From assembly GCF_013181195.1 (NCBI RefSeq), contig NZ_SMZP01000010.1:62001-126000 (forward strand): DNA of 64,000 nt, given 5' to 3'. The stretch is from Caulobacter sp. RHG1. Lineage in GTDB: Bacteria > Pseudomonadota > Alphaproteobacteria > Caulobacterales > Caulobacteraceae. The notes beneath the pieces were generated by a model. That model ran no database searches. It was given only the letters and a program-made list of their open reading frames with translations, and was not told where the DNA came from. How positions within the stretch are numbered: the stretch's first letter is position 1; each line of letters opens with the position of its first letter. Shown here piece after piece: positions 1 through 8,875 of the stretch. The position numbers were made by a program, and so were the translations under genes.

Positions 1-103
1 AGCGTTGATGAACTCAACGCTGCGAGCCCGCCATGCTGTCCGTCGCCATCCGCATCTTCGACGTCACCATCGTGGCCCTGATCTTCACGGCGCTGACCTA
101 AGT

Positions 104-1366
104 CTAGGCCGACTCCAGCAGCATCATCGTGCCCTGGCCGCCATCGGCGCAGATGCTGACGATGGCCCGCTCGCCCTTCGGACGGGCGGCCAGCTCCTTC
201 ACCGCTTGGCTGAGGATCCGCGCGCCGGTGGCCCCGAACGGGTGACCCAGCGCCAGGCTGCCGCCGTTGGGGTTCATCCGCTCGTGCGGGAAGCTGCCCA
301 TCGGCGCGGTGACGCCCGCCTTCTCCGACAGGAACTGGGCGCTCTCCCAGGCGGCGATGTGCGACAGGACCTGGGCGGCGAAGGCCTCGTGGATCTCCCA
401 CAAACCGACATCGGCATAGGTCATGCCATTGCGAGCCAGCATCCGCGGCACGCCATAGGCCGGGGCCATCAGCAGGCCCTCGTGACGCAGGTCGATCGAG
501 GTGACCTCATAGTCGACGATCTTCACCTTCGGCGTCTCGCCCGGCAGGCGGGCCATGCCGGCCGCAGAGCCGACCCAGATCGCCGCCGCCCCATCGGTCA
601 GGGGCGAGGAATTGCCGGCCGTCAGCGTGCCCTTGCCGCTGGTCTTGTCGAAGGCCGGTCCCAGCTTGGCCAGCTTCTCGGGCGTGGAGTCCTTGCGCGG
701 AATGGTGTCGTGTTTCGTCTCGCCCACCGGGATGACCAGGTCGTCGAAGAAGCCGCTTTCCCAGCCCTTCACCGCGTCGCGATGGCTGGCATAGGCGATG
801 GCGTCCTGGTCGGCGCGGGTCAGGCCCCATGCCTTGGCGGTGATCTCGGTGTGCTCGCCCATCGACAGACCCGTGACCCGATTGGCGACCTTGGGGATGA
901 ACAAGCGCACGTCCTTGAGGTTCAGCGCGCCTAGGGCCGCCAGCCGCTGCTGGCCGGTGCGCGCGCCCTGGAACTTGCGGATCCAGTCCGACAGCGCCAC
1001 CGACAGGCCGATCTGCACCCGGCTCATGCTCTCGACGCCGCCAACCAGGGCCAGGTCGCGGCCCCGTCCATCGATCATGCCCGCCGCCTCGATCGCGCCG
1101 ATCATGCTGGTCGAGCAGGCCATGATCGTCGAGAAGGCCGGGATGGTCGGGTCGGCCCCGGCGTCCAGCAACACCTCGCGCGCCAGATTGCTCCAGGTCA
1201 GGTTCGGAATGACCGTGCCCCAGACCGCGAAGTCGGGCCGCGCGCCCTTCTCGAGCATGGCTTTGACGACGGGCACGGACAGCGCGATGGCGTCGTAGGC
1301 GGCCAACGCCCCCTCGACCTTGGCGAAGGGCGTGCGCACGCCCGAGGCGATCCAGACATCAGACAT
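104..1366 (-). CDS. Thiolase family protein (acetyl-CoA acetyltransferase-like)
   Basis: A 420-residue thiolase that would make or cleave a C-C bond between acyl-CoA units (beta-oxidation or acetoacetyl-CoA chemistry). The N-terminal VRTPFAK and the acylated cysteine in the ACSTS motif (about C84) are visible. The C-terminal catalytic motifs are GHPFGATGAR (H about 375) and CADGGQG (C about 406, a variant of the usual CxGGGxG). Length is slightly above the usual 390-400. The gene stands alone and diverges from hemF. The substrate cannot be read from sequence; a FadI/FadA-like role in fatty acid degradation is as likely as polyhydroxybutyrate synthesis. Confidence 0.9.
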   Translation of the reverse strand: MSDVWIASGVRTPFAKVEGALAAYDAIALSVPVVKAMLEKGARPDFAVWGTVIPNLTWSNLAREVLLDAGADPTIPAFSTIMACSTSMIGAIEAAGMIDGRGRDLALVGGVESMSRVQIGLSVALSDWIRKFQGARTGQQRLAALGALNLKDVRLFIPKVANRVTGLSMGEHTEITAKAWGLTRADQDAIAYASHRDAVKGWESGFFDDLVIPVGETKHDTIPRKDSTPEKLAKLGPAFDKTSGKGTLTAGNSSPLTDGAAAIWVGSAAGMARLPGETPKVKIVDYEVTSIDLRHEGLLMAPAYGVPRMLARNGMTYADVGLWEIHEAFAAQVLSHIAAWESAQFLSEKAGVTAPMGSFPHERMNPNGGSLALGHPFGATGARILSQAVKELAARPKGERAIVSICADGGQGTMMLLESA

Positions 1367-1448
1367 GAAAGAACTCCGGAGGGCGGAAACCTCGACCTAT
1401 ATGGGATCGCCTCTCGCCTCTTGTCGAATATCGGCTTAATTCGGCGCG

Positions 1449-2321
1449 ATGAGCAGCGATCAAGACCTCGACAGCAAGAAAGCCTGCGCCCGGGCGTGGT
1501 TCGAAAGCCTGCGCGACCAGATCTGCGCGGCGTTCGAACAGCTCGAGGACGAGGCCCCGGCCGACCTCTATCCCGGCGCGCCCGGCCGCTTCGAAAAGAA
1601 GCCCTGGAACCGCGCGGCCGGCGGCGGCGGCGTCATGGGCATGATGCACGGCCGGCTGTTCGAGAAGGTCGGCGTCCATGTCTCGACGGTCCACGGCAGC
1701 TTCACGCCGGAAATGGCCAAGAACATGCCCGGCGCTGGCGAAGATCCGCGGTTCTTCGCCACCGGGATCAGCCTGATCGCCCACATGGTCAGCCCTCGCG
1801 TGCCCGCCGTGCACATGAACACCCGCTTCATCGCCACGACCAAGAGTTGGTTCGGCGGCGGCGGCGACCTGACGCCCCTGCTCGGTTATCAGCGCAGCCA
1901 GGACTTCCCGGACGCCATCGACTTCCACGCCGCCTATCAGCGGGCCTGCGACAAGTACGATCCGAGCTGGCACGCCAAGTACAAGGCCTGGTGCGACGAG
2001 TATTTCTTCCTGCCCCACCGCAACGAACCGCGCGGCGTCGGCGGCATCTTCTACGACCACCACGACAGCGGCGACTGGGACCGCGACTTCGCCTTCACGC
2101 AAGACGTGGGCCGGGCCTTCCTGGAGATCTATCCCGACCTCGTCCGCCGTCGGATGAGCGAGGCCTGGACGCCTGAGGAGCGCGAAGAGCAGCTGGTTCA
2201 GCGCGGCCGCTATGTCGAGTTCAACCTGCTGTACGACCGCGGGACCATGTTTGGCCTCAAGACCGGCGGCAACGTCGAGTCGATCCTCAGCTCGATGCCG
2301 CCGACGGTGAAGTGGCCTTAG
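1449..2321 (+). CDS. hemF: Oxygen-dependent coproporphyrinogen III oxidase
   Basis: A 290-residue HemF that oxidatively decarboxylates coproporphyrinogen III to protoporphyrinogen IX in cytoplasmic haem synthesis, using O2. The family signature is intact around residues 177-200, with WCDEYFFLPHRNE followed by GVGGIFYD. The N-terminal GGGGVMGMM and the SWFGGGGDLTP segment are also typical. The ATG at 1449 gives the normal family length. The gene ends one base before the convergent cytochrome-like gene. Confidence 0.95.
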   Translation: MSSDQDLDSKKACARAWFESLRDQICAAFEQLEDEAPADLYPGAPGRFEKKPWNRAAGGGGVMGMMHGRLFEKVGVHVSTVHGSFTPEMAKNMPGAGEDPRFFATGISLIAHMVSPRVPAVHMNTRFIATTKSWFGGGGDLTPLLGYQRSQDFPDAIDFHAAYQRACDKYDPSWHAKYKAWCDEYFFLPHRNEPRGVGGIFYDHHDSGDWDRDFAFTQDVGRAFLEIYPDLVRRRMSEAWTPEEREEQLVQRGRYVEFNLLYDRGTMFGLKTGGNVESILSSMPPTVKWP

Positions 2322-2322
2322 G

Positions 2323-2967
2323 CTAAGCCGTCGGGCACTTCGCGCCCGTGTCGATCCACGCCTTGATCAGCTCGCCGAACTGAGCCTGCGAGCCCGGAGC
2401 GGGAACGCGGCCCGCGCCGGGGTTCCAGCCCCAGCCGACCAGGTGATCCTCGGCCATGTGGTGATGGATCTGGGCCATGGTCTTGCCGCCGTTGCGGGCC
2501 GGGTCCTTCAGCTGGGCGCAGATCTGGCCCAGGCTCTTGCCCTGCCAGGCCATCTCGGCCGGGGCGAGGGCCCATTTCGGATCGCCGGGAATGCTCTTGA
2601 TGTTCTGGCCCCAGGTCGGGACGTTGGCTTCGCCGTGGCACGAGAAACACGGCAGGCCCGTCGGGCCGTGGCCGCTGTCGCCGGCCTTCATGGGCGGATT
2701 GTGCGGGTGCAGATCATCGCCCTGCGTCGGGGCGCGCTCGACCGGGTGGCAGTTCAGGCAGCGCGGGCTCTGAATGACCTTTCCGGCCTCGGTGAACAGG
2801 GCGACCGAGCGCGCGCCCGGATCCTTGATCGACTGGAAGCTGGCCGCGGTCTTCAAGGTCGCAGGCTTGGGCTGGGTCGCCGCCTCAGGCGCGGCCTGGA
2901 CGCTGGCCACGACCGCGCCAGCGGCGGCCAGGGTTCCGGCAAGGATCACCACGGTAGCAACGCGCAT
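2323..2967 (-). CDS. Secreted protein with two CxxCH haem motifs
   Basis: A 214-residue exported protein. The first 25 or so residues form a signal peptide ending near VQAAPEA. Two c-type haem motifs are visible, CLNCH (70-74) and CFSCH (107-111), so a periplasmic dihaem cytochrome is the simplest reading. Homologues are often labelled 'isoquinoline 1-oxidoreductase subunit', which is not evidence of that activity. The gene is monocistronic and convergent with hemF. An electron-transfer role is inferred; the redox partner is unknown. Confidence 0.8.
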   Translation of the reverse strand: MRVATVVILAGTLAAAGAVVASVQAAPEAATQPKPATLKTAASFQSIKDPGARSVALFTEAGKVIQSPRCLNCHPVERAPTQGDDLHPHNPPMKAGDSGHGPTGLPCFSCHGEANVPTWGQNIKSIPGDPKWALAPAEMAWQGKSLGQICAQLKDPARNGGKTMAQIHHHMAEDHLVGWGWNPGAGRVPAPGSQAQFGELIKAWIDTGAKCPTA

Positions 2968-3027
2968 GAGAAATCTCCCGGATGTCGGCAGTCTGGGATG
3001 TAGGTCAGGGAACGCTTGAGCTTGACC

Positions 3028-3726
3028 TCAGGTTGCCTGCTCGAGAAAACGGCTGATCCAGCTTGCAAGGCGGTCGCGGTCGTTGTCCGCGCCCAGGCTG
3101 GCGATGGCGGCGTCGGCCTGCTCGTCTGTGAACCGGGTCCCGCGCCGGGCCTCGATCAGAGCCTTGGCGTAGGCCGGCGTGAACTCGGGGTGGAACTGCA
3201 TCGAGATCGCCTTGGCGTCGTCATAGGCCAGCACGCCGTAGGGGGTGAAGGCGCTGCCGGCCAGCACCCGCGCGCCGGGCGCCAGTTCGACGACCTGGTC
3301 CTGGTGCGAGCCCGGGACCGAGACGTGGCGGGCGCCATCCATCCACGGCGCGTGTTCGGCCACCTCATAGGCCTGCAGGCCTACGCCCCAGCCCTTGTCG
3401 GACTTCTCGACCTTGCCGCCGAACGCCTCGGCCATGATCTGGTGGCCGAAGCACACCCCGACCAGCGGCGTCGCGCCCTTGGCGTCGCGGAGGAAGCTTT
3501 TCAGCGGCTCGATCCACGGCAGCGGGTCGTAGACGCCGGCCGCCGAGCCGGTGACGACATAGGCGTCGTTCTCGGCGGGATCGCTCGGCAGCTCGCCTTT
3601 CTGAACGTCGTAGACGCGATAGACATGGCCATCGCCCAGCAGCGCCTCGAACATCGCGCTGTAGCTGCCGTACTTTTCCAGCAGATCGCCCGGCGGCTCG
3701 CCGGTTTCGAGCAGGCCGATCTTCAT
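3028..3726 (-). CDS. Class I glutamine amidotransferase-like protein
   Basis: A 232-residue stand-alone GATase1 domain resembling GMP-synthase-type and YfeJ-like amidotransferases. The nucleophile elbow GVCFGHQ places the catalytic cysteine at C92, and QFHPEF supplies H179 and E181. A full triad suggests glutamine or gamma-glutamyl hydrolysis, but no synthetase partner is adjacent. I chose the ATG at 3726 over the longer frame because it overlaps the upstream cca stop as TGATG and starts with the conserved MKIGLLETG. It is therefore translationally coupled to cca. The substrate is unknown. Confidence 0.85.
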   Translation of the reverse strand: MKIGLLETGEPPGDLLEKYGSYSAMFEALLGDGHVYRVYDVQKGELPSDPAENDAYVVTGSAAGVYDPLPWIEPLKSFLRDAKGATPLVGVCFGHQIMAEAFGGKVEKSDKGWGVGLQAYEVAEHAPWMDGARHVSVPGSHQDQVVELAPGARVLAGSAFTPYGVLAYDDAKAISMQFHPEFTPAYAKALIEARRGTRFTDEQADAAIASLGADNDRDRLASWISRFLEQAT

Positions 3727-4970
3727 CAGTAGACCATCCCTTGCGCCACCGCCTTCAGGCGCTCGATGGCGCTGAACTTGTCCTCGATGAAGTCCTGGTC
3801 GATCCACCAGATCTCGACCTCGCGCATCACCTCGCCGACCATCGGACCCTTGGGCACGCCGGCCTGCAGGATCTCGTCGCCGGTCAGCGGGAAGGTCGGC
3901 GGGTTCCAGGTCTCAGCCAGGGCCAGCAGGGCCCGCCACTGCGGCGCGGTCGAAGGCCGGCCCGAACCGGCCCAGGCCAGCTTGATGCGATCGCAGAAGG
4001 CCCGGACGCCCAGACCATAGACCGCGCGGCGAGCCTCGCGCGGGCTCATCCACGAGACGACGCGGGGGCTCTTGCCGACGGCGTCGACGATCCGGTCCCG
4101 GACGTTGTTGGGCAGGCGTAGACGCTCGGCGGTCTCGCTGGCGGCCTTGGCGTCGTCGGGGATCAGGGCCGCCAGGCGCAGCCCCGGGTCGTTCTCGAAC
4201 AATTGCTCGGTCTCGATGCCGACCAGGGCCTCGAAGCGGGCCAGCGACTTCACCGACGGCAGGATCGAGGACAGCACGCCCGTCGCCGACATCAGCCGGA
4301 AGGCCGGACGCGGATCTTCCGACGCCAGCATCTTCATCAGCTCCTTCTGGGTGCGTTCGGCGGCGCGGCCCGAAACCATGCCCTTCAGCGCCTTGCAGGC
4401 GGCCAGGGCCTTCTGGTCGGCCTCGCCCTTGCCGTACCAGGCCTGGAAGCGGAAGAAGCGCAGGATGCGCAGATAATCCTCGCGGATGCGGGTCATCGGG
4501 TCGCCGACGAACACCACCCGGCCCTCGCGCGCGTCGTTCACGCCTTCGCCGGTCGGGTCATAGACGTGACCTTCCAGGTCGGCATAGAGGGCGTTGAAGC
4601 GGAAATCCCGCCGCTCGGCGTCCTGGCTCCAGTCCTGGGTGAAGGCCACCACCGCCCGGCGGCCGTCGGTCGAGACGTCCTTGCGCAGGGTGGTGATCTC
4701 GTAAGGCCGGCCGCCCGACAGCGCCGTGATCGTGCCGTGGTCGACCCCGGTCGGGATGGCGCGCAGGCCAGCCTGCTCCAGGGCGTCGATGATCAGGTCT
4801 GGCGTCAAGGTGGTGGCGATGTCGATATCGTCCACCGGCTTGTTCATCAGCGTATTGCGCACGCAGCCGCCGACGAAGCGCGCGCAGCCCGGATAGCCGC
4901 GCGCCTCCAGCGCCGCGATCACCGCGCGCGTCTCCGGTAGCGCCATCCACGGCGGCGCGCCGATCGTCAT
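3726..4970 (-). CDS. cca: CCA tRNA nucleotidyltransferase / poly(A) polymerase family
   Basis: A 414-residue class II nucleotidyltransferase expected to build or repair the 3' CCA end of tRNAs. The head motif FVGGCVRN (32-39) is followed by the DID metal motif (D48, D50), then the flexible-loop and ERTQKELMK motifs. A longer frame adds 49 basic, low-complexity residues that do not look like the family, so I start at the ATG at 4970 (MTIGAPPW). The gene lies downstream of DUF1285 and a Nudix hydrolase, a run common in alphaproteobacteria, and is coupled to the amidotransferase. The 180 bp upstream gap carries short GC hairpins only. Confidence 0.92.
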   Translation of the reverse strand: MTIGAPPWMALPETRAVIAALEARGYPGCARFVGGCVRNTLMNKPVDDIDIATTLTPDLIIDALEQAGLRAIPTGVDHGTITALSGGRPYEITTLRKDVSTDGRRAVVAFTQDWSQDAERRDFRFNALYADLEGHVYDPTGEGVNDAREGRVVFVGDPMTRIREDYLRILRFFRFQAWYGKGEADQKALAACKALKGMVSGRAAERTQKELMKMLASEDPRPAFRLMSATGVLSSILPSVKSLARFEALVGIETEQLFENDPGLRLAALIPDDAKAASETAERLRLPNNVRDRIVDAVGKSPRVVSWMSPREARRAVYGLGVRAFCDRIKLAWAGSGRPSTAPQWRALLALAETWNPPTFPLTGDEILQAGVPKGPMVGEVMREVEIWWIDQDFIEDKFSAIERLKAVAQGMVY

Positions 4971-5150
4971 AGTGTCCAACGCCTGACTCCCACCCACGCG
5001 TTCGAGGGGCGACCATCTTGCCGCTTGCCCCCGAGTTCTTCTTCGAGAACCTCGTTCCCCATTGTGGGGTTTCCACCCAGAAGGAACAGGCCCTCGATCC
5101 CCAAAACGGGGCGACATAACTAGGTCAGGCGGCGCGCCCGCGCCAGCACC

Positions 5151-5801
5151 CTATTCGTGGGCGCCATCGCTCAAGCGCTCGTACAGCGACCGCAGCATCC
5201 CCGCCGTCGCGCCCCAGATGAAGCGGTCGTTCCAGGGCATGGCGTAGAAGTTGCGCCGCTCGCCGCTGGGCGTCTCGCGATGCTGGCGTTGGTGGTTGGC
5301 CGGGTCCATCAGGAAGGCGAACGGGGTCTCGAAGACGTCGGCGACCTCTTCGGGACTGGCCACGAAGGTCGCCTTGGGATCGATGAAGCCGACCACCGGC
5401 GTGACGTGGAAGCCGGTCACCGTCTGATAGCCGTGCAGCAGCCCCGCCACGGTCACGAAGGCCGGGTCCAGCGCCACCTCTTCCTGGGCCTCGCGCAGGG
5501 CCGTGCCCCAGGGCGTTTCGCCCGGATCGCAGCGGCCGCCGGGAAAGGCGATCTGGCCGGTGTGGCTGCGCAGGGTGTCGGCGCGGCGGGTCAGCAGCAC
5601 GGTCAGGCCGTCGTCATGCTCGATCAGCCCTACCAGCACCGCGGCCGGCCGCAGGGCGTGGGGATTGTCGAAGGTCAGGCCCGGATTGAGGTCGAAGTCC
5701 GACTTGATCGGATTGGCCAGGCTGGGGTCGTAGTCGGCGATCGGGTCCAGCCGACTGCCGATCCAGGCCCGCAGGTCCTCGCCCTTCAGATCCGGGATCA
5801 T
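5151..5801 (-). CDS. Nudix hydrolase, NudL/CoA-pyrophosphatase type
   Basis: A 216-residue Nudix protein. The Nudix box spans about residues 88-110 (GGRCDPGET then REAQEE). It is preceded by LTRRADTLRSHTGQIAFPGG, the upstream motif that marks the NudL-like CoA diphosphatase branch. It probably hydrolyses CoA or acyl-CoA to phosphopantetheine plus 3',5'-ADP. The ATG at 5801 overlaps the stop of the upstream DUF1285 gene (ATGA), so the two are coupled; the longer frame would run back into that gene. Substrate is inferred from motif only. Confidence 0.88.
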   Translation of the reverse strand: MIPDLKGEDLRAWIGSRLDPIADYDPSLANPIKSDFDLNPGLTFDNPHALRPAAVLVGLIEHDDGLTVLLTRRADTLRSHTGQIAFPGGRCDPGETPWGTALREAQEEVALDPAFVTVAGLLHGYQTVTGFHVTPVVGFIDPKATFVASPEEVADVFETPFAFLMDPANHQRQHRETPSGERRNFYAMPWNDRFIWGATAGMLRSLYERLSDGAHE

Positions 5802-6361
5802 GCGAGGTCCGTTCCGGGCGCAGCGATCGGGAACACCGCGCCGTTCGAGCTGACGCCCCACGCATCGCCGGTCAGGGTCGCCATCTCGGCCAGCTCGTAG
5901 AACACCGGCCGAGCGATCAGGGCCTCCAGGCCGCGACGCACGTGCAGATAGGGCCGCGGCTCGCCGGTCTCAGGATCGATCTCGACGCGGATGGCGTTGT
6001 CGGGCCCGGCCTCGACCGTGTCGCCGACATTGGTCTGGAAGATCAGCGCCTCGCCCTCGCGATCGACGCGGGTGGCGATGAACGGCGCGTCCTCGACGAC
6101 GATCTTCATCTTCTCTACGGGCGTGACCAGGTGATAACCGTCCGGGTCCAGCCGCAACACAGTCGAGAACAGGCGCACCAGGGCCTCGCGGCCGATCGGC
6201 GTACCCTCGTGGAACCACACCCCGTCCTTGCGGATGCGGATGTCGATCTCGCCGCAGTGGGGCGGGTTCCACAGATGGACCGGCGGCAGGCCGCGACCGC
6301 CGGCGGCTTTCGCCGCTTCAGCGACGCCTTCCAGTCCAGCTTTGGGGGAAACCTCGGTCAT
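5798..6361 (-). CDS. DUF1285 family protein
   Basis: A 187-residue soluble protein matching the DUF1285 family, which I recognise from the N-terminal LPPVHLWNPPHCGEIDI, the RKDGVWFHEGTPIGR segment and the later PFIATRVDREG. No catalytic motif can be named. It is the first gene of the DUF1285-nudix-cca-GATase run, with a 4 bp overlap to the Nudix gene. That conserved context hints at a link to CoA or RNA metabolism, but no function is established. Confidence 0.85.
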   Translation of the reverse strand: MTEVSPKAGLEGVAEAAKAAGGRGLPPVHLWNPPHCGEIDIRIRKDGVWFHEGTPIGREALVRLFSTVLRLDPDGYHLVTPVEKMKIVVEDAPFIATRVDREGEALIFQTNVGDTVEAGPDNAIRVEIDPETGEPRPYLHVRRGLEALIARPVFYELAEMATLTGDAWGVSSNGAVFPIAAPGTDLA

Positions 6362-6393
6362 CCCCGATCAGTTAGGCCCTAAGGGTCCCCGGC

Positions 6394-6927
6394 TCAAGCG
6401 CGGGGATCGATCGCCACCAGACCCGACAGCCCTTCGTCGCCGCCTTGACGCAGGGGCAACAGCAGCACGCGACGCTGGTCCACCGGACCCGGCATGACGA
6501 CGCCGGCGGTGTGGGCGTTGTTGAAGCCGACCCGGCCGAAATAGGGACCGTCACCGACCAGCAGCACGGCGCGCCAGCCGGCTGCGCGGGCGGCCTCGAC
6601 GGCGCTCTCGACCAGGGCCTGGCCCAGACCCGCGCTGCGCTCGTCGGGATCGACGGCCAGCGGCCCCAGGAACGCCACGGCCTCGCCGCCGATGGTCACC
6701 GGCCACATGCGGCAGCAGCCGACGGGCTTGCCCTCGCGCAGGGCCACGAACGAGCAGTCGTTCAGCAGGGTGTTGCCCTCGCGCAGGCGCTCGGACGACT
6801 TGGCGAAGCGGCCGGGCCCGAAGACCCGGTCGATCAGATGGGTGACGGCCGCCTCCATCGCCGGGGTCTCGAGGACCAACGGCGGATAGGCGGGCTCAGC
6901 AGAAACAGAGGTGGAAACGGAGGTCAT
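6394..6927 (-). CDS. GNAT family N-acetyltransferase
   Basis: A 177-residue GNAT-fold protein resembling the YhbS type. The acetyl-CoA loop is the RSAGLGQALVESA segment (Q/RxxGxG/A), followed by the conserved GDGPYFGRVGF hairpin. Acceptor substrate is unknown. It is read away from the MFS gene; the 202 bp divergent region contains a 7 bp GC-rich inverted repeat at 6950-6967 upstream of this start. Confidence 0.85.
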   Translation of the reverse strand: MTSVSTSVSAEPAYPPLVLETPAMEAAVTHLIDRVFGPGRFAKSSERLREGNTLLNDCSFVALREGKPVGCCRMWPVTIGGEAVAFLGPLAVDPDERSAGLGQALVESAVEAARAAGWRAVLLVGDGPYFGRVGFNNAHTAGVVMPGPVDQRRVLLLPLRQGGDEGLSGLVAIDPRA

Positions 6928-7129
6928 CGGCCTTCGAAATGCGAGAGGACGTCGGGGGCTCCCGACGCGAAGGCGCGCGGGAGGGCTTCAGATCGTGGCG
7001 CGTTCGCGCAGGATTCGTCGCAGGCGTCGCATGGGCCAAAGCTCCGGATGACTGCGCGCGCTGTAGGGCCAAGCCTTTCTCAGGTCAACAACGTTGCGAT
7101 GCGGGCGCTTGAGCCTATGTTGCGGGCCG

Positions 7130-8395
7130 ATGTCAGACCCCGCCCCAGCAGACGCGCCCGCTTCCGACTCCTCTAGCCGCGCCCTGTTGCGGGAACGTGA
7201 CTTCCTGCTGTTCCTGGTGGCGCGGTTCTGCTCGACCGTGGGCGTGCAGATCCAGTCGGTGGCGCTGGGCTGGCAGGTCTATGCGATCGCCCGCCTGACC
7301 CACTCGGTCGGCGAGTCGGCCTTCCTGGTCAGCATGATCGGCCTGGCCCAATTCATCCCGTTGTTGCTGCTGACCCTGATCGCCGGCGAGACGGCCGACC
7401 GGCTCACCCGCAAGCGGATCATCGCCGTCAGCCTGACCCTGGACGCGATCAGCGCCGGCGTGCTGCTGGTGCTGGCCCTGTCGGGTTCGCATCATCTGTG
7501 GCCGATCTTCGCCATCTCGGTGATGTTCGGAGCCAGCCGCGCCTTCCTGTCGCCGGCCAGCAGCGCCATGGGGCCCATGCTGGTGCCGCGCGCCCTGCTG
7601 CCGCGCGCCATCGCCTGGAACTCACTGGCCTGGCAGGGCGGGGCCATCGCCGGCCCGGCCCTGGGCGGCCTGCTGCTGATTCACTCGCCGGGCCTGGCCT
7701 TCGGCGGTTCGGTGACCCTCTACCTGCTGGCCGCGACGCTGGCGCTGCTGGTGCGCCATTCGACCAAGCCCGAACGCCAGGACGGCTCGCGCGTCGAGCT
7801 GATCAAGGAGGGCTTGGCCTATGTCTGGAACAACAAGATCGTCTTCGGCTCCATCTCGCTAGACCTGTTCGCAGTGATCCTGGGCGGGGCCACCGCCCTG
7901 CTGCCGGTCTTCGCCAAGGACGTGTTGCACATCGGTCCGGGCGGCTTTGGCCTGCTGCGCGCGTCTCCCGCGATCGGCGCGGCGCTGGTCGGCATCTACC
8001 TGGCCAGCAACCCGATCCGCCGCCATGCAGGCCACATCATGTTTGCGGGTGTGGCGGTGTTCGGCCTGGCCACCGTGGTGTTCGGCCTGTCGAAGCTGCA
8101 GTGGCTGTCGGTCGGGGCCCTGGCTGTGCTGGGCGGAGCTGACATGCTGTCCGTTTATGTCCGCCAGACCCTGGTCCAGATCGTCACCCCCGACGCCATG
8201 CGCGGCCGCGTCGCCGCCGTCTCGGGCGTGTTCATCAGCGCGTCCAACGAGCTGGGCGAGGTCGAGAGCGGCGCGGTCGCCTGGCTGCTGGGGCCGGTCG
8301 GCGCAGCGGTGTTCGGCGGCGTCGGCGCGATGGCCGTCACCGCCCTCTGGGCCTACCTCTTCCCCGACCTGCGCAAGGCCGACCGGCTGGAGTAG
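7130..8395 (+). CDS. MFS transporter (EntS-like)
   Basis: A 421-residue twelve-helix major facilitator. The cytoplasmic loop 2-3 motif is ADRLTRKRI, and the N-terminal LLRERDFLLFLVARFCSTVG resembles the enterobactin exporter EntS/DHA3 branch. An earlier frame start adds twelve unlikely residues; the ATG at 7130 (MSDPAPADAP) is preferred. The stop is immediately followed by the stop of the convergent GNAT gene. Substrate unknown; efflux of a small molecule is an inference. Confidence 0.88.
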   Translation: MSDPAPADAPASDSSSRALLRERDFLLFLVARFCSTVGVQIQSVALGWQVYAIARLTHSVGESAFLVSMIGLAQFIPLLLLTLIAGETADRLTRKRIIAVSLTLDAISAGVLLVLALSGSHHLWPIFAISVMFGASRAFLSPASSAMGPMLVPRALLPRAIAWNSLAWQGGAIAGPALGGLLLIHSPGLAFGGSVTLYLLAATLALLVRHSTKPERQDGSRVELIKEGLAYVWNNKIVFGSISLDLFAVILGGATALLPVFAKDVLHIGPGGFGLLRASPAIGAALVGIYLASNPIRRHAGHIMFAGVAVFGLATVVFGLSKLQWLSVGALAVLGGADMLSVYVRQTLVQIVTPDAMRGRVAAVSGVFISASNELGEVESGAVAWLLGPVGAAVFGGVGAMAVTALWAYLFPDLRKADRLE

Positions 8396-8875
8396 CTAGA
8401 CGCCCGCCAGCTTGCGCAGCGCGTCGCCAGTCAGGCGGCGGGTGATCCAGTCGGTCATCGCGGCGGCCTCCAGGCTGTCGTAGAAGGCGATCGAGGGCGC
8501 GTTCCAGTCCAGAACCGACCATTCCAGGCGGCCAAGGTTCTCGGCGACGCAGCGCTGGGCCAGATTGGCCAGCAGCGCCTTGCCCGCGCCCGAACCACGC
8601 GCCGACGGCCGCACGAACAGATCCTCCAGATAGATCCCGTGCCGGCCGACGAAGGTCGAGTAGTTGTAGAACCACAGCGCGAAGCCCACCGGCTGGCCGT
8701 CGATCTCGGCGATGTCGGCGAAGGCGCGCGGGTTGTCGCCAAAGAGCGCACCGGCGGTGTCGGCCTCGCTGGCGTCCACTTCATGCAGCAGCTTTTCATA
8801 CTCGGCCAGATCGCGGATGAACTGGTGGATGAGGCTCGCATCGGCGGGCGTGGCGGCGCGGACTGAAACGGACAT
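8396..8875 (-). CDS. GNAT family N-acetyltransferase (diamine acetyltransferase-like)
   Basis: A 159-residue GNAT protein. The opening VRAATPADASLIHQFI, the central YLEDLFVRPSARGSGAGKALL (acetyl-CoA binding loop) and the WSVLDWNAPSIAFYDSL motif are typical of the spermidine/diamine acetyltransferase-like group. Its ATG shares two bases with the ATG of the divergent TfoX-like gene (a single CATG), so the two start codons physically overlap. Its 3' end abuts the MFS gene. Confidence 0.87.
   Translation of the reverse strand: MSVSVRAATPADASLIHQFIRDLAEYEKLLHEVDASEADTAGALFGDNPRAFADIAEIDGQPVGFALWFYNYSTFVGRHGIYLEDLFVRPSARGSGAGKALLANLAQRCVAENLGRLEWSVLDWNAPSIAFYDSLEAAAMTDWITRRLTGDALRKLAGV

Noticed and set aside
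33..101. Plus-strand open frame of 22 codons (MLSVAIRIFD...) ending just before the thiolase stop
   Set aside because: Hydrophobic and complete, but has no ribosome site and is far too short to judge; it may be the chance end of noise at the window edge.
2323..2967. Naming the di-haem protein as isoquinoline 1-oxidoreductase
   Set aside because: That label is inherited in databases; the sequence shows only two CxxCH motifs and no molybdopterin or 2Fe-2S domain.
5030..5100. Several short hairpins (GTTCT...AGAAC, CCCCATTGTGGGG) upstream of cca
   Set aside because: No T-run, spacing unlike a LexA box, and no conserved element recognised; possibly only mRNA structure.
6950..6967. Inverted repeat CGTCGGG-GGCT-CCCGACG upstream of the GNAT gene
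   Set aside because: A 7 bp GC stem is common in this GC-rich DNA and there is no T-run or regulator to support a role.
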